A stretch of 28,769 nt of DNA from assembly GCA_002686955.1 (NCBI GenBank), contig NYZA01000038.1:1-28769 (forward strand), in the 5' to 3' direction. The stretch is from Gemmatimonadota bacterium (GTDB taxonomy: Bacteria; GCA-2686955). The translations under genes were made by a program, and so were the position numbers. Positions 8,910-16,737 of this stretch are shown piece after piece. Numbering within the stretch: the first letter of the stretch is position 1; the number at the start of each line of letters is the position of its first letter. Under the pieces are notes generated by a model. It ran no database searches. It saw only the letters and a list, made by a program, of their open reading frames with translations, and had not been told where the DNA came from.

Positions 8910-8939
8910 TTGACCATTGGCCGGGCGCAATGGTACTTT
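8910..8939 (+). promoter_or_regulatory. Putative grpE-dnaJ promoter with an internal palindrome
   Basis: TTGACC at 8910-8915 and TACTTT at 8934-8939 form a possible sigma-70 promoter with an 18-base spacer. Within it, ACCATTG (8913-8919) and CAATGGT (8928-8934) are a perfect 7-bp inverted repeat separated by 8 bases, touching both hexamers. That arrangement is typical of repressor operators. It does not match CIRCE, the HrcA site. The promoter and operator roles are inference. Confidence 0.4.
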
Positions 8940-9001
8940 ACCCGTTTCCTCTGAGCACGCCAGCGTCGGGCGGAGACTCCGAACCAGTGAGCGAAGGAAC
9001 G

Positions 9002-9769
9002 ATGCCCCAAGATACCGACTCGAAAGCCCCTGCCGATCCCCAGGCCGCCGAGGCTCGGAACGTCGACACCGAAGACGCCGCCCCGAGCCCGGATTCGGCA
9101 ACGTCCACCGATGCGGCCGCGGTGGAAGAAGGCGAGGCAGGAAGGGCCGAGCCCGAATCGGTGCCCAAGAAGGAGCCCAAGTCGACCGGTCGAGGTGGCA
9201 AGAAGGTGGCGGCCTTGAAGGCACGAATCAAGGAGCTAGAAGCCGAGAAGGAGAGGCTCGAGGCCGCCGAGGCGCATGCGCGGGAGCGATGGATGCGAAG
9301 CGCCGCGGAGTTCGAGAACTTCCGTAGGCGCACGATGAAGGAGAAGGCGGAGCTGATTCGCGGTGCCGCGGAAGGGGTCGCGACCAAGCTCCTCGACGTC
9401 ATGGACGCGCTATTCGCCGCTCGGATCGCGTCGGAGAATGGAGCGGGGCAGGCCGCCGCCGATCGGCTCCGCGAAGGGATCGGCCTGATCTCGGCGAAGC
9501 TCGAAGGCGTGCTCGAGAGCGAGGGGGTGCGGGCGATCGAGACGGAGATCGGAGCGGATTTCGATCCCCATGTGCACGAGGCCCTCGCCCAGGTCCCCTC
9601 CGACGAGCTCCCCGCCCACGCGATCCACAGCGTGGTCCAACGCGGCTACCTTCTCGGAGAAAAAGTGTTGCGACCCGCCCGAGTGACCGTCGTAGCGGAG
9701 CCGGAACCCGCCGAAGCGCCGGCCGAGAGCGCGGACGAAGGAGACGACAACGGAAACGGGGCGGACTAG
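9002..9769 (+). CDS. grpE: Nucleotide exchange factor GrpE
   Basis: GrpE releases ADP from DnaK in the Hsp70 cycle. The first 65 or so residues are an acidic, Ala/Pro/Glu/Ser-rich, probably disordered tail. A long coiled-coil helix (about 68-125, with [20 protein letters not shown]) follows, then the beta-wing with [20 protein letters not shown] and the terminal [21 protein letters not shown] second acidic tail of about 25 residues ends the protein. At 255 residues it is longer than E. coli GrpE (197), mainly because of the two tails. ATG 9002 is chosen because GAAGGA lies just upstream at 8993-8998; the frame is open further upstream but that part overlaps the putative promoter. The stop overlaps dnaJ's GTG by one base. 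No dnaK and no hrcA are present in this window. Confidence 0.95.
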   Translation: MPQDTDSKAPADPQAAEARNVDTEDAAPSPDSATSTDAAAVEEGEAGRAEPESVPKKEPKSTGRGGKKVAALKARIKELEAEKERLEAAEAHARERWMRSAAEFENFRRRTMKEKAELIRGAAEGVATKLLDVMDALFAARIASENGAGQAAADRLREGIGLISAKLEGVLESEGVRAIETEIGADFDPHVHEALAQVPSDELPAHAIHSVVQRGYLLGEKVLRPARVTVVAEPEPAEAPAESADEGDDNGNGAD

Positions 9770-10929
9770 TGCCGAGAGACTACTACGAGGTTTTGGACGT
9801 CGATCGCTCCGCCGATGCCGGCGGCATCAAGCGGGCCTATCGCAAGCTGGCGCTCGAGAATCACCCCGACCGGAATCCGGGCGACAAGAAGGCCGAAGAC
9901 CGTTTCAAGGAGGCGACGCAAGCCTACGAGGTGCTCTCCGATGATGCGAAACGGCAACGCTACGATCGATTCGGCCATGCCGGTGTCGATCCGAACGCCG
10001 GTGGGTTCGGCGGATTCAGCGCGGGAGGATTCGATCTTTCCGATGCCCTGCGTCGCTTCATGGAGGATTTCGGGGGAGGAGGAGGATTGGGAGATATCTT
10101 CGGTGCCGGAATGGGGCAGCGCGGCGCCGGTCCCAGGATCAGAAAGGGAGCCGATCTTCAGATCAAGCTCAAGCTGACCCTCGAAGAGATCGCGAAGGGC
10201 GTTCCGAAGAAGATCAAGGTCGCCCGGCTCGATCCCTGTTCGGAGTGCAATGGAACAGGGTCGAGGGCGGGAACGGAGCCGATGATCTGCGCCACCTGCA
10301 AGGGCCAGGGTGAGGTGCGCCAAGTGCAGCGCACGGTCTTCGGGCAGTTCGTAAACGTCGGGCGCTGTCCCGCCTGCCGCGGCGAAGGGCGTGTAGTCTC
10401 CGATCCCTGCACCTCTTGCCACGGTGAGGGACATGCGCGGGTCCGCACGACGATCAACGTGAAGATCCCGGCAGGGGTCGAGGCAGGGAACTACATCCCG
10501 CTTTCCGGCCAGGGGAACATCGGTCCCAAGGGCGGTCCCCGCGGCGACCTCTTCGTCATCATCCAGGAGGAGGAGCACAGACGTTTCGAACGCCGCGGGG
10601 AGCACCTCGTGCTAGATCTTCCGATCACCTTCTCGCAGGCCGCGCTTGGTGATCAGGTCGAGGTCCCCACGCTCGATGGAACGGTGCGATTGGCCGTTCC
10701 CCCGGGGATCCCCTCGGGGAAGGTGCTCCGAGTTCGCGGAAAGGGGATGCCGCGCATCGACGATTACGGCACCGGCGATCTGCTAGTGCGCGTGGCGGTA
10801 TGGACACCCCAGAAGCTCACCAAGGCGGAACGAGCTCTCTTTCAGGAGCTCGCGCAATGCGACGGAATCAAGCCTCCGGAGCCGGGCAGGGGCTTCTTCG
10901 AGCGGGTTCGTGACGCATTCCGTGGATAG
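9769..10929 (+). CDS. dnaJ: Chaperone DnaJ (Hsp40, class I)
   Basis: DnaJ delivers unfolded clients to DnaK and stimulates its ATPase. The complete class I architecture is present: the J domain with HPD at 32-34, a Gly/Phe-rich linker (about 72-125), and four CXXCXGXG zinc motifs (C157SECNGTG, C174ATCKGQG, C200PACRGEG, C214TSCHGEG). The two beta-barrel substrate domains follow, with [19 protein letters not shown] and [19 protein letters not shown]. Length is 386 residues, close to E. coli's 376. The GTG start at 9769 is fixed by the domain start and overlaps grpE's TAG, so the two chaperones are probably made in a coupled way. The usual gene between them, dnaK, is absent. Confidence 0.97.
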   Translation: MPRDYYEVLDVDRSADAGGIKRAYRKLALENHPDRNPGDKKAEDRFKEATQAYEVLSDDAKRQRYDRFGHAGVDPNAGGFGGFSAGGFDLSDALRRFMEDFGGGGGLGDIFGAGMGQRGAGPRIRKGADLQIKLKLTLEEIAKGVPKKIKVARLDPCSECNGTGSRAGTEPMICATCKGQGEVRQVQRTVFGQFVNVGRCPACRGEGRVVSDPCTSCHGEGHARVRTTINVKIPAGVEAGNYIPLSGQGNIGPKGGPRGDLFVIIQEEEHRRFERRGEHLVLDLPITFSQAALGDQVEVPTLDGTVRLAVPPGIPSGKVLRVRGKGMPRIDDYGTGDLLVRVAVWTPQKLTKAERALFQELAQCDGIKPPEPGRGFFERVRDAFRG

Positions 10930-10941
10930 AGCAGTCAAGAG

Positions 10942-11631
10942 TTGATCCGCGCCTTCGTCCCCGCGATCCCGAATCCGGGAGAGTCGCTTCTCCTCGATCG
11001 GGAAGAGCGCCGGCACGCGCGATCGGCCAGACGGAGCCGCGATGGCGATCCGATCGAGCTTCTCGATGGAGCCGGCCGAGTGGCGTTGGCCCACCTCGAG
11101 GATGACGCGTCGAGGGCACGAATCGAGGCGATCGAAGACGCACTTCCTCCTCCCGATATCGCTCTGGCGGTCGCCGTGGCGCGCGGCGAGCGCTTCGATT
11201 CGCTCGTGGAGAAAGGGACCGAGCTCGGAATCGCATCGATCGAGCCGATCGTCTGCGCCCGCTCGATTCCCCTGAGGGGTCGATCGCGCTTGGAGCGCTG
11301 GCGGCGCGTATCGGTGGCCGCGGCGAAACAGAGCCGTCAGCCCTGGCTACCCCGAATCGCCGCCCCGGCACCCCTGGGTTCGGTGATCGGTGACGGCCGC
11401 CTCCTGATCGCACTCGATCCCGAGGGGGAAAAGGTGCCGATTCCGGAGGTCCTCGCTCTCCCTCCGCTCCGCCTGGTCATAGGTCCCGAAGGCGGCTTCG
11501 ACGATTCCGAGCGGGCGCTCTTCGCCGCCTCGGGCGCCCGGATGGTATCGTTGCCGACCGCGATCTTGCGGGTCGAGACCGCTGCCCTGGTCGCCGCGGT
11601 TCTGGCCCTGCACGCTCTCGGTCGAGCCTGA
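10942..11631 (+). CDS. rsmE: 16S rRNA m3U1498 methyltransferase RsmE
   Basis: RsmE is a SPOUT-class methyltransferase that methylates N3 of U1498 in 16S rRNA of assembled 30S subunits. Visible elements are an N-terminal PUA-like part (IRAFVPAI, then DREERRHARSARR), EKGTELGIASIEPI, the AAAKQSRQPWLP stretch, the knot motif LVIGPEGGFDDSE and LPTAILRVETAAL near the end. The last is normally LGxRILRTETA, so the substrate-side loop differs slightly. The 229 residues are near the family norm of about 240. TTG at 10942 is the likely start, 12 bases after dnaJ, and begins with the typical IRxF motif. The prmA gene that often sits between dnaJ and rsmE is missing. Confidence 0.93.
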   Translation: MIRAFVPAIPNPGESLLLDREERRHARSARRSRDGDPIELLDGAGRVALAHLEDDASRARIEAIEDALPPPDIALAVAVARGERFDSLVEKGTELGIASIEPIVCARSIPLRGRSRLERWRRVSVAAAKQSRQPWLPRIAAPAPLGSVIGDGRLLIALDPEGEKVPIPEVLALPPLRLVIGPEGGFDDSERALFAASGARMVSLPTAILRVETAALVAAVLALHALGRA

Positions 11632-11664
11632 TGCGCCCCGTCGAAGATCGAAAGGACACAAGAA

Positions 11665-12006
11665 ATGTCGGACTGCCTCTTCTGCTCGATTGCCAAGGGT
11701 GACATCCCGGCCGACATCGTTATGGAGACTCCCGACGCGGTCGCCTTCCGAGACATCGCTCCCGAGGCCCCCACGCACATTCTCGTCATCCCGCGCGAAC
11801 ACGTAGAAAGCGTCGCCCGGGCCGGCGCCGATCGGAACGATGCGATGCTCGGTTCGTTGATGCGCGCGGCGACCGACCTTGCCGTCCAAGAAGGGATCGA
11901 GTCGTACCGCATCGTCACCAATGTGGGAGAGGACGCCGGCCAGAGCGTTTTCCATCTTCATCTTCATCTGCTCGGTGGACGAGCGATGAGTTGGCCGCCG
12001 GGTTGA
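11665..12006 (+). CDS. HIT-family nucleotide phosphoramidase (HinT-like)
   Basis: This is a histidine-triad hydrolase of the HinT/PKCI group, which cleaves purine nucleoside phosphoramidates such as AMP-lysine. The HXHXHXX signature is in SVFHLHLHLLGGR (His97, His99, His101). CLFCSIAKGDIPADIV at the start, FRDIAPEAPTHILVIPREH in the middle and the Trp-Pro C-terminus are typical. At 113 residues it is the standard size. The ATG at 11665 is preceded by AAAGGA at about 11651. It follows rsmE by 33 bases and may be part of that transcript. Its physiological substrate cannot be inferred here. Confidence 0.95.
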   Translation: MSDCLFCSIAKGDIPADIVMETPDAVAFRDIAPEAPTHILVIPREHVESVARAGADRNDAMLGSLMRAATDLAVQEGIESYRIVTNVGEDAGQSVFHLHLHLLGGRAMSWPPG

Positions 12007-12105
12007 GGATGAAGATTATTCAGCGCGCCGTCCTCTGTCCCGTGATAGACTGATCGTCGCTATCGATCTGTAATACCTACATTTCAGAAAGGATGGGCCT
12101 GCCCC

Positions 12106-12303
12106 ATGCCCGTGATCCGGGTCAAAGACAACGAGCCCTTCGAGAAGGCTCTGAGACGATTCAACAAGACCTGCCAGAAAGAGGGAATCCTCTTCGAGGT
12201 CAAGAGGAAGTCCCGTTTCGAGAAGCCGAGCGAGCGGAAGAAGCGCAAAATGGCCGCGGCCAGGAAAAAGGCCCGCAAAGCGGAGCGCATGCTCGTTTCG
12301 TAG
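12106..12303 (+). CDS. rpsU: 30S ribosomal protein S21
   Basis: S21 is a small basic protein of the 30S head-platform region, needed in E. coli for initiation. The 65-residue chain starts PVIRVKDNEPFEKALRRFNK and ends in the usual lysine/arginine-rich tail (ERKKRKMAAARKKARKAE). GAAAGGA at about 12086-12092 precedes it with slightly long spacing. An overlapping ATG at 12093 in another frame is closer to that site but gives a protein with no resemblance to anything. A weak TAGACT (12046-12051) and TAATAC (12071-12076) pair could be a promoter, but the 19-base spacing is poor. It heads a rpsU-mutS2-dnaG-rpoD arrangement related to the classical macromolecular synthesis operon. Confidence 0.96.
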   Translation: MPVIRVKDNEPFEKALRRFNKTCQKEGILFEVKRKSRFEKPSERKKRKMAAARKKARKAERMLVS

Positions 12304-12344
12304 CTCTCGATCCAGACTTCCAGAACGCGCTGAAATTCACCAGA

Positions 12345-12382
12345 AGCCGGCTGGCGACGTAAGATCGTCGCAGCTGGCTTTT
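12345..12382 (+). terminator. Intrinsic terminator/attenuator between rpsU and mutS2
   Basis: AGCCGGCTGGCGACG (12345-12359) pairs with CGTCGCAGCTGGCT (12366-12379), with one mismatch and one bulged G, around the loop TAAGAT. The stem ends in TTTT (12379-12382). The short T run suggests partial rather than complete termination. In the E. coli rpsU-dnaG-rpoD operon a terminator in the same position after rpsU makes S21 much more abundant than primase; the same role is inferred here. Confidence 0.65.
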
Positions 12383-12414
12383 GCGATGTACATGACGAGC
12401 GCGCGGACAAGGGA

Positions 12415-14802
12415 ATGAACGAGCTGACCCTCGAGAAGCTGGCCTTCCGCGACGTGATCGAGCTGATCGCCGGGCAGGCCCAATCGGAGCTCGGCGTCGA
12501 GCGCGTGCGCGCCCTCGTCCCGAGCACGGACCCCGATTGGGTGCGCCATGAACACGCGGTGGCGTTCGAGGCGATGCGGGCGCTCGACGAGGGGACACCG
12601 ATTTCGTTGTCGGGTGCGATCGATATTCGGCCCTCGCTGAAATACGCGGCACGTCCCGGCACCCATCTCGAAGCAGAATCGCTCTCGTCGATCGCGGCGA
12701 CTTGCGGGGTGGCGGAGGGTGCTCGCGCCTCCATCGCGGATGGCGCGGAGCTGCCGCTCCTGTTCGCGATCGTCAATCCGATCTCGATCCCGGGCGGGCT
12801 GGCGGCGGCGATCGAGAGCGCGATCGGCCCGGGCGGTGAGATCCTCGATGCCGCTTCGCCGGAGCTCAAGCGGATTCGGCGCGCCCGAAACGATCTGGAG
12901 CGGCGGGCTCGCGACGAGCTCGACCGCATCGTGAAAGGTCTGGGGGACAAGGGACACCTTCAGGACTCGCTCTACACCCTCCGGGATGGTCGATTCGTGG
13001 TCCCGGTTCGGGCCGACCGCCGCCGCCAAGTCCGGGGGATCGTCCACGATCGTTCCGCCAGCGGCGAGACCTACTTCATCGAACCGGCCCGCCTGGTCGA
13101 GCTCGGGAACAGCCTTCGCGATCTGGAGGCCCAGGAGCGCGCCGAGATCGTTCGCATACTGACGCAGCTCACCGACCGGGTGAGGGGAGGGATCGGGGAG
13201 CTTTCCGATGCTCTCGACCGGATCGGCCGTGTCGACGAAGTGTTCGCGCGGGCGCGCTTCGGCAGGGCGCACGATGGCATCCGACCGAAGATCGGTCCGC
13301 CGAAAGGCTCGCTGCGAATCGTGGACGGGCGGCATCCTCTTCTGGAGCGGTCGCTGGGACACGAGCGGATCGTGCCCCTCGATCTGGAGATCGGTGGCCC
13401 CTCATGCGCCGTGTTGATCACCGGACCGAACACCGGCGGCAAGACCGTCGCCTTGAAGACGGTCGGGCTGCTGGTTCTTCTCTCCCAGTCCGGGGTTCCC
13501 GTCCCGGCGTCGGAGGGCACTTCGCTCCCGGTGCTCGGCCACGTTTACACCGACATCGGCGATGGACAATCGCTGGAAGCGAACCTCTCCACATTCAGTG
13601 CCCACGTCGCGAACCTCGCCACGATCTGCGCGGAGGCGGAATCCGGTTCGCTCGTCCTTCTCGACGAGCTCGGAACCGGCACCGATCCCGACGAGGGGGC
13701 CGCTCTCGCGGCGTCGGTGGTGGAGCATCTGGCCGACGCGGGCGCCCGGGTATTGGCCACAACCCATCTGGGCCAGCTCAAGCTTCTGGCCGCCGCCCAC
13801 GAGGGGGTCGAGAATGCGGCGATGGAGTTCTCGAAGGAGAAGCTCGCCCCCACCTACCGGCTCCGTCAGGGGATCCCGGGCCATTCCTATGGGATCGAGA
13901 TCGCCCGCCGCCTGGGGCTGCCCTCCGGCGTGATCGAGAGCGCGGAGAATCGACGGGGTCGGGCCGAGACCGATATCACCGCCATGACCGCCGAGATCGA
14001 GGAGCGCTTGCGTAGAGCCGAAGAACGCGAATCGGAAGCGAGTGCCCTACTGGCTCGAGCCGATCGCACCTTCGCCGATGCCGCGGAGCTACACGAGGAG
14101 GTCGAGGCCCGCGAGGCGGAGCTGCGCAAGGATCTCGCCTCGAAGGTCGACAGCATGGCCCGGGACGCTCGCCGAGAGCTCGAGCGATCGGTTCAGGAGC
14201 TTCGTGAGGGCGGAGCGGACAGAGCTGCGATCAAGCGCGGCCGGGCTGCGATCGAAAAGGTGCGGGCGAGTCACTCGAGAGAGGCGGATTCTCCGAAGAA
14301 GGGGCCTCGGAAAGAGCGAGCTCGGAGCGCGGAGCCCCACGCCGGCCACCAGCCTCTGGCGCCCGGAGACAACGTGAAGGTGCCCGATTTCGGTTTCGGG
14401 GGTGTCATCGAATCGATCAAAGGGGGCCGTGCGCGAATCCGCAAGGGTGCGCTCTCGATGGAGGTCGAGCTACGCAAGCTGCGGCGCGCCGACGCCCCCA
14501 CGGCCAAAGGGGGCTGGGAACGCGCCGGAGCCGGCGCCGAAGGGCCCCCATCGTGGAGGCTCGATCTGCGGGGGCAAAGGGTGGAAGAGGCGGAAGAGGC
14601 GCTCGATCGTTTCCTCGATGCATCGATCCTGGAGGGGATCGAGAACCTGGAGATCATCCATGGAAAAGGGACGGGAGCGCTGAGAAAACGGGTGCAAGAG
14701 ATCTTGAAGCTCGACCCGCGGGTGGCGAGCTCGAGACTCGGCGGGTGGAACGAAGGGGGAGGTGGTGCGACGATCGCCACCCTTCGCGGGAGCCGGTCTT
14801 GA
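12415..14802 (+). CDS. mutS2: MutS2 ATPase with C-terminal Smr domain
   Basis: MutS2 is a MutS-related ATPase without the mismatch-recognition domains. In some bacteria it suppresses recombination, and in B. subtilis it acts on collided ribosomes. The core and clamp regions lead to the Walker A GPNTGGKT at 337-344, then the Walker B region LVLLDELGTGTDPDEG and ATTHLGQLK. A long charged coiled coil (about 520-640) follows, then a KOW-like segment (PGDNVKVPDFGFGGVIESIK). The Smr domain ends the protein, with LDLRG at 716-720 and HGKG at 749-752. The second Smr residue set is intact (LDLR rather than the LDxH nuclease form), so endonuclease activity is uncertain. Length is 795 residues, usual for the family. 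The start at ATG 12415 has AAGGGA directly upstream. A position between rpsU and dnaG is unusual. Confidence 0.96.
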   Translation: MNELTLEKLAFRDVIELIAGQAQSELGVERVRALVPSTDPDWVRHEHAVAFEAMRALDEGTPISLSGAIDIRPSLKYAARPGTHLEAESLSSIAATCGVAEGARASIADGAELPLLFAIVNPISIPGGLAAAIESAIGPGGEILDAASPELKRIRRARNDLERRARDELDRIVKGLGDKGHLQDSLYTLRDGRFVVPVRADRRRQVRGIVHDRSASGETYFIEPARLVELGNSLRDLEAQERAEIVRILTQLTDRVRGGIGELSDALDRIGRVDEVFARARFGRAHDGIRPKIGPPKGSLRIVDGRHPLLERSLGHERIVPLDLEIGGPSCAVLITGPNTGGKTVALKTVGLLVLLSQSGVPVPASEGTSLPVLGHVYTDIGDGQSLEANLSTFSAHVANLATICAEAESGSLVLLDELGTGTDPDEGAALAASVVEHLADAGARVLATTHLGQLKLLAAAHEGVENAAMEFSKEKLAPTYRLRQGIPGHSYGIEIARRLGLPSGVIESAENRRGRAETDITAMTAEIEERLRRAEERESEASALLARADRTFADAAELHEEVEAREAELRKDLASKVDSMARDARRELERSVQELREGGADRAAIKRGRAAIEKVRASHSREADSPKKGPRKERARSAEPHAGHQPLAPGDNVKVPDFGFGGVIESIKGGRARIRKGALSMEVELRKLRRADAPTAKGGWERAGAGAEGPPSWRLDLRGQRVEEAEEALDRFLDASILEGIENLEIIHGKGTGALRKRVQEILKLDPRVASSRLGGWNEGGGGATIATLRGSRS

Positions 14803-14818
14803 AGCCGAAACCACGACG

Positions 14819-16555
14819 ATGCGCATAGCCGACGAGACCGTAGAGCAGGTCCGCGCGGCGACCGACATCGTCTCGCTGGTCGGCGAGGCGGTATCGCTCC
14901 GGCGATCCGGCCGGAACCACATGGGACTCTGCCCCTTCCATCAGGAGCGAACGCCCTCCTTCTCCGTGAACCCCGAAAGGGGGATCTTCCACTGCTTTGG
15001 ATGTGGGAAGGGGGGAGATGTCTTCTCGTTCGTCATGGAAACCCAGGGGGTGGGCTTTCTCGATGCCGTGAGGATCCTGGCGGAGCGATCGGGCATCGAG
15101 ATCGAGCGGAGCGAAGGGCAGAGTCACGCCGAGGCCCTCTACCGTATGAACGCCTTCGCGGCCCGCTTCTATCAAGAGGTCTTGATGCAGCGATCCGAGG
15201 GCGCGGTCGCCCGGAGATACGCGCAGGCGCGAGGGATTTCGCCCGATCAGGCGAAGCATTTCGGCCTCGGCTTCGCCCCCGACGCCTGGGACGCTCTGGG
15301 CCGGCGTGCCGCTTCAGATGGCTTTTCCCAGGATCTGCTGAAAACGGGTGGTCTTTCACTTGACAACCGCAACCGTCCAGGTCAGCATGATCGTTTTCGC
15401 AATCGTCTCATCTTCCCGATTCGGGCGGCAACCGGCCGCGTGGTTGCTTTCGGTGGACGGAGCCTCGGCGACGACGAGGGTCCGAAGTACATCAACTCCC
15501 CCGAGACTCCCGTCTATCGGAAAGGTGACCACCTTTTTGGTCTCTCCGAAGCGCGAGAAGAGATCCGGAGGGCGCGATCGGTGGTGGTGGTCGAAGGCTA
15601 CACCGACTGTCTGGCGATGCACCGTGCCGGCGCCGCAAACACCGTGGCGGCACTGGGTACGGCCTTCACACCCAGGCAGGCGGAGCTACTGCGAAGGTAT
15701 GCCGATGACGTGATTCTGGTGTTCGACGCCGATGCCGCGGGGCAGGCGGCGGCGCTCCGCGGGATGGGGATTCTGCTGGCGCAGGGGCTGCAAGTCAAGA
15801 CAGCGGTCCTCCCGGCGGGGAACGATCCAGACTCCCTCCTAGCCGAGGGGGGAGCCGGCGCCATCACCGAAGCGATCTCGCGCCCCGTCGACGCCGTGGA
15901 ACACCATCTGGAAGAGCTGGTCGGGCGCGCGCGCGATGCGGGACCGGCGGCTCGAGTCAAGAGCGTCGCACCCCTGATCGAAGCCCTTCAGCCGATCGCG
16001 GATTCAGCTTTGCGAGATGCCTACCTGGCCGAGATCGCCAATCGGATCCGGATCGACCCGGGAGCCTTGCATCGAAAGGCCCCCAGGCGAACCATGAGAG
16101 AAGAGCAGGAACATCGCGGGCAGGGAGAAGAGCCTCCGCGGCTGGACGCTTGCTCCAGGGAGCTCTTGCGGCTCGCCCTATCGGATCTCGCGGGCAAGAC
16201 CTTCGCGAGAATCGATGCGGCGCGGATCGCCGATGGAGATGTTCGCGAGATCTACACGATTCTGGCCAAGGAGTACGAGGAATCGGGCGAGGTGCGGCTC
16301 GGACGGGTGCTCGATCAGATCCCGAGCGAACCGCTCCGAACCGTTCTGACCGGCATCGCGACCAGCGCCGAGACCGAAGCGACCGATCTCGACACCCTCT
16401 TGGAAGACGTGGTCCAGGAGATCGAAGAGACAGTAGGTGCCCAGCGCCGCTGGGAGCTGAATCGGCGGCTCGATCAGGAGGACGACCCGGATCGACGAAA
16501 GGAGATTGTTCTCGAACTCACTAAGCTGTTGCGGAAAAAGCAACGGCGGATTTGA
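14819..16555 (+). CDS. dnaG: DNA primase DnaG
   Basis: Primase makes the RNA primers for lagging-strand synthesis at the replication fork. The N-terminal CHC2 zinc ribbon has Cys38, His41, Cys59 and Cys62 in LCPFHQERTPSFSV and FHCFGCGKGGD. The Toprim core has VVEGYTDCLAMHRAG with Glu259 and FDADAAGQAAALRG with Asp303 and Asp305. The last 130 or so residues are an alpha-helical DnaB-interacting domain. At 578 residues it matches E. coli DnaG (581). ATG 14819 is chosen because the family begins here; the open frame upstream to 14762 overlaps the mutS2 end. Spacing to mutS2 is 16 bases, so the two are probably co-transcribed, although only a weak ribosome-binding site is visible. A likely rpoD promoter overlaps the stop. 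Confidence 0.97.
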   Translation: MRIADETVEQVRAATDIVSLVGEAVSLRRSGRNHMGLCPFHQERTPSFSVNPERGIFHCFGCGKGGDVFSFVMETQGVGFLDAVRILAERSGIEIERSEGQSHAEALYRMNAFAARFYQEVLMQRSEGAVARRYAQARGISPDQAKHFGLGFAPDAWDALGRRAASDGFSQDLLKTGGLSLDNRNRPGQHDRFRNRLIFPIRAATGRVVAFGGRSLGDDEGPKYINSPETPVYRKGDHLFGLSEAREEIRRARSVVVVEGYTDCLAMHRAGAANTVAALGTAFTPRQAELLRRYADDVILVFDADAAGQAAALRGMGILLAQGLQVKTAVLPAGNDPDSLLAEGGAGAITEAISRPVDAVEHHLEELVGRARDAGPAARVKSVAPLIEALQPIADSALRDAYLAEIANRIRIDPGALHRKAPRRTMREEQEHRGQGEEPPRLDACSRELLRLALSDLAGKTFARIDAARIADGDVREIYTILAKEYEESGEVRLGRVLDQIPSEPLRTVLTGIATSAETEATDLDTLLEDVVQEIEETVGAQRRWELNRRLDQEDDPDRRKEIVLELTKLLRKKQRRI

Positions 16556-16581
16556 CTTCACCCATGGCTTTGGCCTAATGG
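16552..16581 (+). promoter_or_regulatory. Putative rpoD promoter overlapping the dnaG stop
   Basis: TTGACT at 16552-16557, which includes the dnaG TGA, and TAATGG at 16576-16581 have an 18-base spacer. Transcription would start near 16588, giving a leader of about 150 bases before the rpoD ATG. Internal promoters at this point are known in other rpsU-dnaG-rpoD operons. This is a prediction from sequence. Confidence 0.45.
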
Positions 16582-16598
16582 TGTAGAAATATGCGCGT

Positions 16599-16728
16599 CC
16601 GCGCCATTCGCTCACGGCGATGGTGCGGGTAAGAGGATGATCGGCAAGGGAATCTGCATCGCGCCGATCGGACGAGCGTCCTTTGGGCGCTCCTGTTGCC
16701 GCGGTGGGTCTTTGGGCCCTCCCGCGGC
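16599..16728 (+). ncRNA. Structured rpoD leader with four consecutive stem-loops
   Basis: Four hairpins follow one another in the untranslated leader. H1 pairs CCGCGCCATTCG (16599-16610) with CGATGGTGCGG (16618-16628), with one bulge and one G-T pair. H2 pairs GATCGGC (16639-16645) with GCCGATC (16663-16669). H3 pairs GAGCGTCC (16674-16681) with GGGCGCTC (16685-16692) around a TTT loop. H4 pairs GCCGCGG (16698-16704) with CCGCGGC (16722-16728), with an inner GGG/CCC. H4 ends directly at the G-rich Shine-Dalgarno of rpoD. H3 and H4 share the element CTTTGGGC followed by CTCC. No known riboswitch consensus is recognised, and no T tract follows any stem. Confidence 0.5.
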
Positions 16729-16737
16729 GGGGGAACC

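Noticed and set aside
8873-9001. CIRCE element upstream of grpE
   Set aside because: The TTAGCACTC-N9-GAGTGCTAA consensus is not present; the palindromes there have different sequences.
12337-13362. 341-codon - strand frame opposite mutS2
   Set aside because: It is a mirror of the conserved mutS2 N-terminal region with no ribosome-binding site or motif.
16556-16737. tRNA, 6S or SRP RNA in the dnaG-rpoD gap
   Set aside because: No T-loop GGTTCGAA, no CCA end, no SRP tetraloop motif; the hairpins fit a leader better.
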